The translations under genes and the position numbers were made by a program. DNA of 64,000 nucleotides from Yponomeuta sedellus (taxonomy: Eukaryota; Arthropoda; Insecta; Lepidoptera; Yponomeutidae), in contig OW203745.1 in assembly GCA_934045075.1 (NCBI GenBank), positions 16,185,768-16,249,767 on the forward strand, in the 5' to 3' direction. Below, in pieces: positions 40,670 to 50,365 of this stretch (positions are counted from its first letter, which is position 1; the number at the start of each line of letters is the position of its first letter). The notes under the pieces are model-generated. The model was not told the DNA's origin and made no database searches. It was given only the letters and a program-made list of their open reading frames with translations.

Positions 40670-41912
40670 TCACTTCTCAGGAAGCTTCACGACTGGAGTC
40701 TCGTTGAATCCCCAATTCTCTTCGCAGTGGTCCATGAGGTCTATCTCTGACTCGGAGAGTAGAGATAAGTCTATCTCTTGGCTGTCGCTGAAGGGGTCTG
40801 TGTAGGGGTAGTGGACCAGCACACAGCCTAGGTCGACTGTGGTGTTGGGAAGGCCGAGAATAGATCGCATCTTATGGGGCGAATCCACCTGTGGGCAAAG
40901 GAGAGTTTGGATAAGTAACAGGATTTTAGGTGTCTTAAGGTCCATTTTAGCTTCTTTGAGGTTCTTAAAAGTTATTTTATTAAATATACTTTATTGCAAG
41001 CCATAAATTAGAAACGCATGCCGTTATATTAGATATGCAATAAGTTTTCGTCGCATTAAAAGGCGGTTTTCGTTTCAGTTTCTTAAATTCTTGAGGACTC
41101 ATTTGAAGGAGATTCTGTCGAAATTGGCGATTGTCTATGAGGCTACTAATGAAATTATTTGATTAATTATTGACCAGTTGTAGCCACTGGGAACTCTCAC
41201 CATTTGAGATTTGTGGAACTATTCGAATAGAAAAAAGTATTGAAGTCCAGATCCTTACCTTGATTACATAGATGTCGTTCTCAACACAAAAGGCCTGTAG
41301 CAAAACCTCTTGCATATGGGTGGCGCTGTCGCCAGGCCGCGCTGCTGATGTGAAGCAGAACAGGGCTCCATTGCAGTTGTTAGACAAGTACTGGATGGCT
41401 GGCAGGAGCCCCACTGTTAGTCGCTTCTCACTGGAAGCGTGTCGGAGCACCGTCTTCGCACATTGACCGATGGAGCTGGTGGTAGAAAAAAAATCCATTG
41501 TAAAAATTGTACTTGAAAAAGTAAAATGGAAACAAAAAGTGTTTCTCCGCGGCGGGGAATCGAACCCCGGTCTCCCGCGTGACAGGCGGGGATACTGACC
41601 ACTATACTACCGCGGACTTATTGGATGTAGCGAAACTTAGGTTACACTTGCTGTTGTTATGGTTCTCTCAATGTGAAAACGATCGAGGTCACTGAACTCC
41701 TCTTTTTACGGCACTTTATAAAACTGCGCAATATTTATGCAATATCTAGGGAGTTTTTTAATTGATTCAGTTTCGTTACGACTTTATTTAGTAGCACAAA
41801 TTTTCTTTGACGTTTCTTTTATAAAAATGCAGTCAACGTTATTGAATATTTACCTTTTTGCGGCCACTCCGCTGAAACTCTCCACTTTCACGGGAACAAC
41901 TGATTCGCACAT
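40670..41912 (-). CDS. Gadd45: Gadd45 stress-response protein, three coding exons
   Basis: Growth arrest and DNA-damage-inducible 45 protein, a small nuclear/cytoplasmic protein of the L7Ae/L30e-like fold. In animals it binds MAP3K4-type kinases to activate p38/JNK and links stress to cell-cycle arrest and DNA repair; insects usually have one gene. Exon 1 is 41912-41854 (MCESVVPVKVESFSGVAAK plus two bases), exon 2 41475-41259, exon 3 40888-40670. Splice sites: GTAAAT and CTACCACCAG, GTAAGG and TTTGCCCACAG. Phases join to a continuous 164-codon protein, the usual Gadd45 length. Family words: SIGQCAKTVL, LTVGLLPAIQYL, GALFCFTSA, HMQEVLLQAFCVENDIYVI, then LGCVLVHYP and an acidic C-terminus (SESEIDLMDHCEENW). 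Introns are 378 bp (with a tRNA-Asp gene) and 370 bp. Start chosen because it is the ATG upstream of a good donor in the correct phase with A at -3. No defect seen. Not checked against transcripts. Confidence 0.93.
41545..41616 (-). tRNA. tRNA-Asp (GUC), inside Gadd45 intron 1
   Basis: On the minus strand acceptor TCCGCGG pairs with CCGCGGA, discriminator G. Anticodon arm CCCGC-CTGTCAC-GCGGG with anticodon GTC (complement of 41581-41583); T arm GGGG-TTCGATT-CCCC. 72 nt, no intron. A T5 terminator (complement of 41535-41539) follows. It lies in intron 1 of Gadd45 (41476-41853), same strand, about 70 nt from the 3' splice site. Decodes GAC and GAU. Complete cloverleaf. Confidence 0.96.
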
Positions 41913-42139
41913 GTTTCTGGTTAACTTTATACTTTTCAGTTCAACACTGACACTTTGCTCCAAAACGACGTTTGGTTTGCGAGTAATTTTTACGTTTCCA
42001 CGCACTTTTCACTGAAAAATCCTTCGCGGTTCAGCTGGCACTGGAAATCCTTGAGTAAGCTGTTGCGATGTTATGTCACAATGATTACACAAGTTTATTA
42101 ATCAAACTGGCGTGGTGTCACTTCGGGCTCTGATCGCAG

Positions 42140-42180
42140 AATGAATATGTAGTGACGCACGCCTGAATTATATAGCTTTT
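42140..42180 (-). promoter_or_regulatory. Gadd45 core promoter with TATA box
   Basis: TATATAAT on the minus strand (complement of 42167-42174), about 255 bp upstream of the Gadd45 ATG. A start site is expected near 42140, giving a 5' untranslated leader of about 230 nt in exon 1. A TATA box suits an inducible stress gene. The initiator was not identified with confidence. Confidence 0.6.
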
Positions 42181-43359
42181 CACACATGCGCATTGAGAAT
42201 CGGCGTGCGAACGAGACGGCTGTTCAGTTATCGCACGGCGCTTCCGAGAAATTCACGCCTAAACGCTGTGGTTAGAGTGAAATGGTGATAATTTCGTGCC
42301 CGAGTTAATAAGGCCACATACCTCCACCATCCTTGTCGTGTGTACGTACAGAACTTTCCTTCAAACTTGTTACCAGGTAAGCTGCAGGTTGCAACTTGTT
42401 CCTCTAGAAACCAGTATACTTCGACCTCTGGCCCCCGTCTCGATGGTTTGACAGACTGGCGCGAGAGGGTGGATCGCCTAGTACAGAAAAGGTCAAGTAA
42501 AGATGGTGTTATTGTGCATGTGTTAGTGTGTCGGATACAATCGTTTGGAATTCCCTGCTGGGTTTTCGATGTCGCTTAGGAAACGGCCTGTCTGCTCGTA
42601 GGAAATTCTCAATGGGATCTCGATGGAGGATATTGCCTTGACGGATTAAAATTACGTCCACGCTGGTTTTTAACGCGTCTGGGTTTGAAATAGGCTGGGT
42701 TTTTCGCGCGTTATGTAAGAAAACTGGTTTGGTTAAATGTTATGTCTGTATTTGTTTTAGATTATGATAATGGCCGTGATAAGCAAGTAAGTGGCTGATA
42801 GGGATAAAATGCCGTTAATGACCTATACTCACTAAATGTTTAGGTAAGGAGATACCGCAGTAATTTGTTAAAGGCTCCTAGTATATATAGTCAATAAGTC
42901 ACAGTTTCTGTGTTAAATTGAATCTTTAAAGAAACCTTTGATTTTTTCCTATGCCTATACTTAGTATTTGATACAGATATATTGTTAAGAAATATTAATT
43001 TAAAACATAAGCCACATTTTTTTTCTGTTTTGGCGATGATGCTTTTGCTAGTGTATAACAAATTATTGTTAGTGTGAAATTGTACATGTACTGATTTCGC
43101 AATGACGTCTATCGAACTAAACAGAGCAAAGCAAAACAAAAGTATTTGTTCCATGTGCGTTGCTAATATTCACGTCAAATTGACATCAAAGCTGTTTTGA
43201 TCCATCAGGGGAAAACAAACGAGATAAGAGCGCTGGAGAAACTTGTGCAAATGGCAATACTTACTTGCAATTCGTAGAACTACTATCATATTATTGGATG
43301 TGACAATTCGATGTATTTTGCAAAGTTGATCAACACGCAAGATTAACAATAATAGTTAA
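42181..43359. other. Gadd45 upstream region and anonymous DNA
   Basis: The first ~150 bp are CpG-rich (GCGAACGAGACGG, TCGCACGGCGCTTCC) and probably regulatory. Beyond this only unrecognised frames (79 and 87 codons) occur. Confidence 0.45.
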
Positions 43360-43635
43360 GAGAGCGGTGGTAGCCCAGTGGGTAGAACAACGGACTCTGA
43401 AGCGGGAGATCCTGGTTCGATTCCAAGTGCGGGCATGTAGACTTTGTTTTCTAAGTTATGTACATTTGAGAAGTTATAATAGCAAAACCTCTCGCTACCT
43501 AAACCTGAGTGCCTAGGGTATACAAATACCTGAGCAATTGAAATTGCCCATCCGCTATGGGCTCGTGTGGTTATTAAGCCCATACTTTTTCACTGCGAGA
43601 AGGCCTTTGCCCTGCGGTGGGACATTTATAGGCTA
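43360..43635 (+). mobile_element. tRNA-derived SINE, family B
   Basis: Head GAGCGGTGGTAGCCCAGTGG and GATCCTGGTTCGATTCC give pol III A and B boxes. The tail GGGCTCGTGTGGTTATTAAG, GGCCTTTGCCCTGCGGTGGG and ACATTTATAGGCT is a widespread lepidopteran ending, also seen as a fragment at 58995-59095 and in part at 62290-62330. Confidence 0.75.
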
Positions 43636-43734
43636 CTGAAAAGTGAGTTAGATCGTTAATTTTTTAAATTAAACTTTAACTAGCTTCGTTAGTTGCTTTA
43701 TTTGATTTAGTATCTATTTACGTAAGGCGAACTA

Positions 43735-43920
43735 TAGCCTCCTAAGCCCTGGAGGTAACACTTCCTTCAAGTCTTCTAAAACTAAGTATTTCTTCTTGTT
43801 GTCCAAAAAATTATGAGGAAAATATTGGACCTGGTACAATAAGTTTTCCGGACTTCCTACTAAATCATTGGGTGTGAATAAAGACAGTTATTCGTGATGT
43901 CCTATTTTTAAGACGCAATG
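43735..43920 (+). repeat. dispersed repeat, inverted copy at 48480-48660
   Basis: CTGGAGGTAACACTTCCTTC, AAGTCTTCTAAAACTAAG, AAAATATTGGACCTGG and GTCCTATTTTTA are found as reverse complements in the same order at 48480-48660. Confidence 0.75.
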
Positions 43921-44410
43921 GCTTAGAAGGATATATCCGTTTGTAAAAGCTGATGATCAAGCCACATATACTACAGTTAAATGAAACGATATTATATGCT
44001 AGACTTGGAAGAGATCAGTTCTCTCTGAGACGAAGGAGAAGGTGGTAACTTGGCTGGAGCTACTATCCCGAGCCATGAACAGAGATAAATGGAAAGCCCT
44101 TGTGTCAGCCCCAGACTTCAAAGTAAAGGGGCCCAAGAAGGAGACGATACTACCTACCTATATGCCGAATGTACGGATTTCAATATAATTGTGTTTCTTG
44201 ATGCGTCTCGGTCCATCATACCCCAGTATTTTACTTTAGCACGCTGTCGTCACGTCACACGCTAAAGGATATCATAACCAGGCTATAAATTTATAAGCTT
44301 CACCATGATATTAAAACATGCAATGTTACTTATCTACTGTGCAATGCAATGAATAAAATAAATACCGAGCAGATATACTGATACGGAAAGTACATCGATT
44401 AATGCCAATA
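43921..44410. other. anonymous DNA, nothing recognised
   Basis: AAAGGGGCCCAAGAAGG and neighbours show no family; no open frame above 60 codons on the plus strand. Confidence 0.4.
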
Positions 44411-44411
44411 A

Positions 44412-44515
44412 ACTTTGATTGTCGCTGTTTCTGACTCCCACGACACAGGGTATCCTAGTGTGGGGCCAGAAGCAATGTATGTGCCTGTATGTAAATGTTA
44501 TGTTTATTGTATAAA
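44412..44515 (+). mobile_element. SINE family A, 3' fragment
   Basis: CCCACGACACAGGGTATCC, TAGTGTGGGGCCAGAAGC and AATGTATGTGCCTGTATG: the body of family A without its tRNA head. Confidence 0.7.
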
Positions 44516-44744
44516 ACGTGGCCATGATCTATCGCGGACATAGACCCATATCATAGAACTACAATCGTGGTTCACTATGACACAACGTTGCAATAGCCGA
44601 TTAGCCCACAGACTAACGAATAGTAAGACTGGACACCTATCCAATGTTTTGTATTACAAAATACAATATATTTATAGCGATAGAAACATTTTATATCTGC
44701 GATACACTGCGCACAGTACATCCATATTCATATTGATTTATTCA

Positions 44745-45015
44745 GCTTAAATAACATCGTCTAAACTCTAATACCTTTGATAAATACAAGACCTAAGATA
44801 AGCTTAGCTTAAATACCTAATAATATTAAATTCAATTACAATCACACAATAAATCAGTATATGTAAGATATGCTATATAGATGTGTAAATGAACTGTAAA
44901 TATTATGCAAAACATCGTTGCTATGCCCTAGAGGGTCCATAATTATATGGAATACTAATTAACAATATCAACACCTTGTGAACTTATGGTTACAATAAAT
45001 GATGATGATGATGAA
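44745..45015 (+). repeat. retroposon-like tail ending in ATG repeats
   Basis: GCCCTAGAGGGTCCATAAT, AACACCTTGTGAACTTATG, GTTACAATAAATGATG then GATGATGATG. Looks like the 3' end of a lepidopteran retroposon with a poly(A)-signal-like AATAAA and a simple repeat tail. Confidence 0.5.
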
Positions 45016-45799
45016 TTATCCATCCACAATTGAATAATAATATTCAGAATACGTCCATATATTCATCAACAGACATATATTGTTAGTTTGTTTAAAAATA
45101 ATTCTATTACTCAGTCAAATAAATCAATCAAATTAATTTAATTCAACGTAAAGAGTTTACGTTCTGTTTGCTGAATGTCAATGTACAATGTAAAATGTAA
45201 GCCGCTGCCTTAGGGCGTATTTTAGTGACTCCCTTATGTCCACAGGAATTTTGTTAGGTAGATGTCGTATACAGGATATAAGCCCTGTACATGATATAGC
45301 CTGCAAGTCACCCGTGAAGGCTTACTAGGCTTATTAACACTGCTCTGTATTGTGATACCCTGGATACAGCTGAGCAATTTGCGCATCCTTCTACAAGTGG
45401 GTAATATCGGCGTGCCATGTGCAAATTATATAAGCACGTGGTCTGATACGACCACAGTATCTCTGAAGGTTACTCTTCTGGACAACTTATCTATTACACA
45501 ATTACTATCAATCCCTAAGTCACCAGGTCCACAAAGCGTGACCACGTGGTGATTGATGAACTTACTATCAAGAGGCGTGTGTAGAAATAAGGTTGTTAGA
45601 CTGTCTTTATGAAGGTTAATTAGTTTATTAAACTCACACGCGTCTTAGTCGTAACTGTACAGTATAGTAATGAACTTGTCTATTAGTAGAGTAAAATTAT
45701 ATACATTGTTTTGCAGTGATCATTGGTTACCAGTAGATGAAGTCTCTGATGTTTTTCCTGACGTACATAATACTCTCATAGATATATTGACTGACAACT
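45016..45799. other. anonymous DNA, nothing recognised
   Basis: A 66-codon plus frame (45352-45552) without family features; no repeat boundary until the hAT element. Confidence 0.45.
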
Positions 45800-45807
45800 G
45801 TCAGTAG

Positions 45808-46141
45808 CAGTGGCGTAATTATGGGGTGGCAGTGCTGGCTTAATGCCACGGGCCCAGAACCTATCGCCCCTAGACCACGAGACCCCGAGCTCAGACATAG
45901 CCTAATAATTTTTACGTAATTTTATGAAAAATGTGTAATTTTTATACTTTATGCTACAATGTTTTATAAGTAGCTTATGTTATTATTAACATTTCAAAAC
46001 ATTCATAAGAAAAAGGATCCATCAATTTTAGAATGCATCCATTGGTTACATTACATAACAACGTTGCAATGCAAATATTTTATTAGGAGAGCCACATCCC
46101 TTGAATTTGCCACGGGCCTCAGATGGTGTAGTACGCTACTG
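45808..46141. mobile_element. 334-bp hAT-type non-autonomous element
   Basis: Ends CAGTGGCGTAATTATGG and GTAGTACGCTACTG (complement CAGTAGCGTACTAC), with flanking 8-mers GTCAGTAG (45800-45807) and GTCAGTAC (46142-46149), a 7/8 duplication. GCCACGGGCC occurs near both ends as an inverted or direct subterminal word. No transposase. Confidence 0.75.
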
Positions 46142-46270
46142 GTCAGTACTTTAATTTCATTAAAAAAACTATGCATCTTACAAATGAATCCTGGGCGATT
46201 GCAAATTGTCTGTCGAATCGGAATTCCATACTAATTTGACAGTTTGACATTGAGCCTCCTCCCTCTGTGT

Positions 46271-46337
46271 AACAAAACCCGAACGATAAGAACATGGTGT
46301 AAGTAGAATATTCTTATCTTATCGTTCGGGTTTTGTT
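46271..46337. repeat. hairpin, ~20-bp arms
   Basis: AACAAAACCCGAACGATAAG and CTTATCGTTCGGGTTTTGTT are reverse complements around about 25 bp. Possibly a minimal foldback insertion; no target duplication recognised. Confidence 0.75.
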
Positions 46338-47235
46338 GCGCGTATTATAGGGGCACATCGCTCTTTTCTTGATGAAGATTTTCTCAGTCAGTATCTGCTG
46401 CCTGACCCCATAATAGTATGCAGTTTTAGATAGTGCGTCATTATACTACTAGTACCATTGAATTTAAAGTAAATTCAATGCTAGTACTAATGATAATATT
46501 CTGGATGTAACAAAAACATTCACGCATTATGTATCGTAAAAGAATTTGGATTCTTCGAACGATTATCGAATGGTTTAAAAAGTTTATTAAAAGAAACAAG
46601 CCTAGCATTTGTGAAATCCGTTATTTCACTGATTGTTATATGATGCAGATCTTTCGCCTTCGATCATGACCTTCGTCGGAAAAATAAGTCAATGTTTAAC
46701 AATTTAAAAAAATTTTGAGGACTCCATTCATGCTTTGCATCAATGTGGGACCTAGAAATCTGTTTTTTTCTGCAGGCACCAGTTTGATGTACCACATTAC
46801 AGTCTGTTAGCTTTTAGAATATACCTCGGGCTCTAGAGTTAGGCTTCGGTTTTCGCCGAAAGCACACGAGTGTAATACCTACTACTTCCTGCTCTGTTTA
46901 AAAAAATTCTTCACTATTTTGATTTCGATTTCGAAATTAAGTGTCAATTTGTTCTGATATTTCTATTACACGACTATATCCGATTCGATAACAAATATTT
47001 AATTACAAATATTTATACAAATTGTAAGTCTAAAAGCAATATTTCTAATAATTAGTTTAAATACCAAAAACGTTCCATTATCATCTGTTGTTAAGAATAC
47101 CGCGAAGATAACAACTAGGTAACTGGAATTAAATAATTGGACGTCCCTCAGGAAATACAAAAACGACAGCAGGCTTACAGGAAGAGATAAGATTTAATGG
47201 ACAAAATTTTTTACAGAATTACTGCCCGGGATTTA
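46338..47235. other. anonymous DNA, nothing recognised
   Basis: A short inverted word CATTGAATTTAAAGTAAA / TTTAAAGTAAATTCAATG lies near 46457-46482; otherwise no content recognised. Confidence 0.45.
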
Positions 47236-47480
47236 CCAGGTTTATATACAGGGCGTCCCAAAGTTATGGGCCATGAAGGGAAAGTACCTTAAATATCGTA
47301 GATAGGGTATTTTGCTGAAAGAAGACTTTATGTTATTTTTAAAAGTTAGTAATTCTGCATTCAAAGATTTTCTAAAAACTAACTGCATCGCAGGGAGGTT
47401 AGGCCATACTCCACGACGGAGGCCAAGTCCGGGTTTGTGGAGCATTGTAAGACAGTGGCGGGCCTTGCAAGGTATACCCA
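47236..47480 (-). repeat. dispersed repeats, incl. tail copy 47395-47475
   Basis: AGGTTAGGCCATACTCCACG, GGCCAAGTCCGGGTTTGTGG and ATTGTAAGACAGTGGCGGG are the complement of the repeat at 61255-61395. The part before it (TACAGGGCGTCCCAAAGTTA) resembles another common insect repeat start. An 83-codon frame over this region is a by-product. Confidence 0.6.
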
Positions 47481-47732
47481 TATCATTCGGTTCAACTAGG
47501 CCACGAGCATTTCATAATATTATATGTTTTTGCCTTTTTGTCTTCAACTACTTTACGCTCTAGGCGATTTTAAATAAGATAATCTGACAATGCTAGAACG
47601 ATATCAAAATTTGACAATTTACTTAGTGGGAAGTCGCGATTTTTGACATTTGAAACACGCGTGGTTATTATGATACTGTGCAGCTGCTGGCGACTGCACA
47701 TTGCATATTGTACCTTTTAAAAACCTATTTAG

Positions 47733-47810
47733 AGGCTAAAAACGGGCCAGAGGTCGCGGGTTCGAGTCCCGGCATGGGTGGAATTTTAGCCTCTAAATAG
47801 GTTTTTAAAA
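47733..47810 (+). mobile_element. SINE family C fragment, foldback
   Basis: CAGAGGTCGCGGGTTCGAGT provides a B box; body GTGGAATTTTAGCCTCTAAA repeats at 60899-60980. Upstream CTATTTAGAGGCTAAAAA is the inverse of that body, making a small foldback. Confidence 0.6.
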
Positions 47811-48247
47811 TTGTCCTTAGCACGGGTTAGTGCATTAGAAAGAATATATTTATATTGTACCTATTAGATTAGTTATTTGAAATACGCGAATTCGCAATAT
47901 CGCTACGAAATACGTTAGAGGTAGTGTGAAATATGTGAATCGATAGGCAACGGTTTTTACCACAAGATGAGACGCATGAGGCATCGCTCGGACGCGTGCC
48001 AAAGCCACGAGCGACTGATAGCAGTGAGTTGATGACCCAGATCTTGAACCACGAAGTAGCACGGTACAACCTGGTGGCGAGTTCAATTCTGGACAGAATA
48101 TTTTTGTTATGAGAGGTTAATATTCTGTCTGAATAGCTTGCGAGAAAGAAAGCATGCGAACTACAGTAATTTCATTTCAGGTTTTTTAAATACCTCCTAT
48201 CAAAAACAAGAAACTGATAATATGCAGTCTTAGGGGTTTATATGTAT
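47811..48247. other. anonymous DNA, nothing firm
   Basis: AATATTCTGTC appears twice in inverted positions around 48100-48130. Otherwise only unrecognised overlapping frames. Confidence 0.4.
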
Positions 48248-48386
48248 TGGGCCGCTTTCTGAATTGACAATTTCACTAAATAAATACATGAGTTACCTTC
48301 TGTCACACTCTTTTCTGAGAAATTCGAAGAGACCGAACTATAGTGAACTATTTACTTAGCAAAATTCTTAATTCAGAAACTGGCCC
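48248..48386. mobile_element. MITE copy, CCAGTTTCTGAATT family
   Basis: TGGGCCGCTTTCTGAATTG left, AATTCAGAAACTGGCCCA right, with TTCACTAAATAAATA subterminal. 139 bp. Confidence 0.75.
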
Positions 48387-48479
48387 ATTGAATGTACCTA
48401 TAATATGAATTATTTAGTGACGTAGGTCAAGCAAACAATTTGATATATTGCTTACCGTATTGGTAGAGGAAAGGACCTA

Positions 48480-48660
48480 TCGCCCTGGCGTCCTAGAAAT
48501 AGGACATGACGAATAACTTTCTTAAGTCCTGAAAACTTACTGTTCCAGGTCCAATATTTTCCTCATCACTTTTTGGACAAGAAGAAAAAGTTCTTCAAAA
48601 TCTACTTAGTTTTAGAAGACTTGAAGTAACTGTTACCTCCAGAGCTTAGGAGGATAAAAT
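48480..48660 (-). repeat. dispersed repeat, inverted copy of 43735-43920
   Basis: TAGAAATAGGACATGACG, CAGGTCCAATATTTTCCTCA, TTTTAGAAGACTTGAAG and GTTACCTCCAG: the complement, in order, of the copy at 43735-43920. Confidence 0.75.
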
Positions 48661-48900
48661 AAGGGCTGCGAGAAAACACCGCTAAGCTAATCGCTTGGTA
48701 ATTTCCCTATATCATCCATAACACTGTTATCCAAAATGCTAAGATACTTACCGCTAAACCAACGGCGCAATAAGTTTGGATATTCAACATGGCCAATGCG
48801 TCAAACGTTGACGCGGATTTGTAAGGCGCACAAACCATGTCCAGTGCGAATTAAACATAAGTATTGTCGTGTGTGGACACAGCTATTATAATGAAATATG

Positions 48901-49230
48901 ACGACCTCTGTGGCGTAGCGGTAGCGCGTCTGCCTGCCATGCAAGAGGCCCCGGGTTCGAATCCCAGCTGGGGACAAAAAAAAATCCCAGGTCTTGGATG
49001 TTTACATGATTGTGATGTCGTTGTTTCTAGTTCCCACAACACAGGGTATCCTAGTGTGGGGCCAGAAGCAATGTATGTGCTTTTATGTAAAAAAAATGCT
49101 AAAAATAAATAACACATTATAGTAGCAACACCACTCGCTAACTATGAAGGAAATCATCGAGAGGAAACCTGAGTGTCAGAGGTGTTCTAATACCCCAGCG
49201 CTTAAAATGGCACTGACACGGGCACCGACT
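48901..49230 (+). mobile_element. tRNA-derived SINE, family A, longest copy
   Basis: Head TCTGTGGCGTAGCGGTAGCG and CCCCGGGTTCGAATCCC (A and B boxes), A-run, then CCAGGTCTTGGATGTTTAC, CAGGGTATCCTAGTGTGGGG and AAGCAATGTATGTGC. It is followed by CACTCGCTAACTATGAAGG, a tail shared with other SINE copies. Pol III-derived and non-coding. Confidence 0.85.
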
Positions 49231-50028
49231 AAAAATCAGCGCTGAGGGCTCACTTCCTCAGCACACCGCTCAGTCAGCTGCCTTTTGTGGCAATTTAGAC
49301 ACACCACAGGCTAAATCTATGTTTTTTTGTTTCGTTTATTGTGTATTTCATTTATTTCTTTTGTGCTCATATTATGTAAATTTTTCTGTTTATTTTGTTT
49401 CTGTGATGTTTTGTTATTATAGTAAATGTCTTCCTTTCTTCTTTCTCTCTAAATTGGCACGGCGCGGCGGGCACGAGTGGTAATGAAGCTACTACTCTTT
49501 CTCTGAGAGAAGGCATGCCCAGTGGGACGATTACGGGCTTCATAAAAATAATATACACTATCATAATGACTTGCAGGAAGAAGGGCAAAGGTTTCACTGT
49601 AATCGATTGACCTCACACTCGGGCAACCTTGACACTGTAGGTATTTACTGAGAAGAACGATCGATAGCATACCAGTTAAACCATCAGTTTTTACTGGTGA
49701 CCTCTCCCGTCCTATGCGATACAGGGAATAGACTAGTCGCCAGCAGGAAGACTAATTATGCAAGCGTTCTCTGAACCTGTCAGTCTGGTACTGGGAAACT
49801 GGGGGTGGACTTGTTGCTAGAACTCTGAAGTTCTAATTGTATTTTCAAAGAAATGGCGATTTTCAAGGGGCGTCGAAGCTTGTGTAGTGTTAAAACTTCT
49901 GGCAAAAAATTAAAATATTCTTATAGGGTATCGTTTAATAGGCCGTTTGATAATCAAATTTACTTTTTGGAAACTTATATGACGCTGAGATTAATTAAAA
50001 ACTAGTTAGATTTATAGGATTCTAATCA
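49231..50028. other. anonymous DNA, nothing recognised
   Basis: Overlapping minus frames of 73-76 codons near 49367-49670 show no family features. Confidence 0.4.
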
Positions 50029-50110
50029 GCTGTGTGAGGATCTAATCGAACGACGCATTAAGCTCCTTTATTAACTTTCGCGCAAATGAGCCAAAAGTAA
50101 TCCGACATAC
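50029..50110. repeat. U2-unit 3' flank, shared with 56599-56680
   Basis: GGATTCTAATCAGCTG, GATCTAATCGAACGACGC and CTTTCGCGCAAA occur in the same order on the 3' side of the U2 pair at 56779-57224. The U2 genes therefore duplicated together with this flank. Confidence 0.75.
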
Positions 50111-50177
50111 GTTTAATAAGACTATTATTATAGTTATGAAGTTATGATACATACATTGGTATTTAGCTTTTAAATTA

Positions 50178-50365
50178 GGCCGATCCCGGCGGCACTGCAA
50201 TGATGCCGGGCCGACCCGTGACGGGAGTGGAGCGAGCCCCGAACATCCCGTCGTATTACAAAAATCAGTTTAATATACTGGTCCCCCAGTGGGGGAACTT
50301 TCAGATATTAAGCTGAAAAGAACAGATACTACACTTTGATCTTAGCCAAAAGGCCGAGAAGCGAT
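50178..50365 (-). ncRNA. U2 spliceosomal snRNA, copy 1
   Basis: Pairs with the intron branch site. On the minus strand it begins ATCGCTTCTCGGCCTTTTGG, then GTGTAGTATCTG (branch-site recognition), TTCAGCTTAATATCTGAAA (stem IIa), the GTTCCCCCACTGGGGGAC stem, Sm site ATTTTTG, and a 3' domain with GCCCGGCATC and GCCGCCGGGATCGG. 188 nt. It differs from copies 2/3 by a 2-bp insertion in the last stem-loop (GGCATCATTGC) and a few substitutions. The core is intact, so it is likely functional or recently so. Confidence 0.93.

Noticed and set aside
41272..42015. Plus-strand frames of 64 and 92 codons over Gadd45
   Set aside because: Antisense shadows of Gadd45 exons 1 and 2.
42236..42258. Heat-shock element upstream of Gadd45 (TTCCGAGAAATTC)
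   Set aside because: Spacing and the central triplet do not fit nTTCnnGAAnnTTCn; one mismatch in the core, so not claimed.
43365..43440. Possible tRNA gene
   Set aside because: Boxes present but no cloverleaf; followed by a repeat-type tail, hence SINE family B.
48901..48975. Possible tRNA gene (A and B boxes)
   Set aside because: Acceptor and anticodon stems do not pair and the sequence continues into a body shared with 27276, 44412 and 60224: a SINE head.
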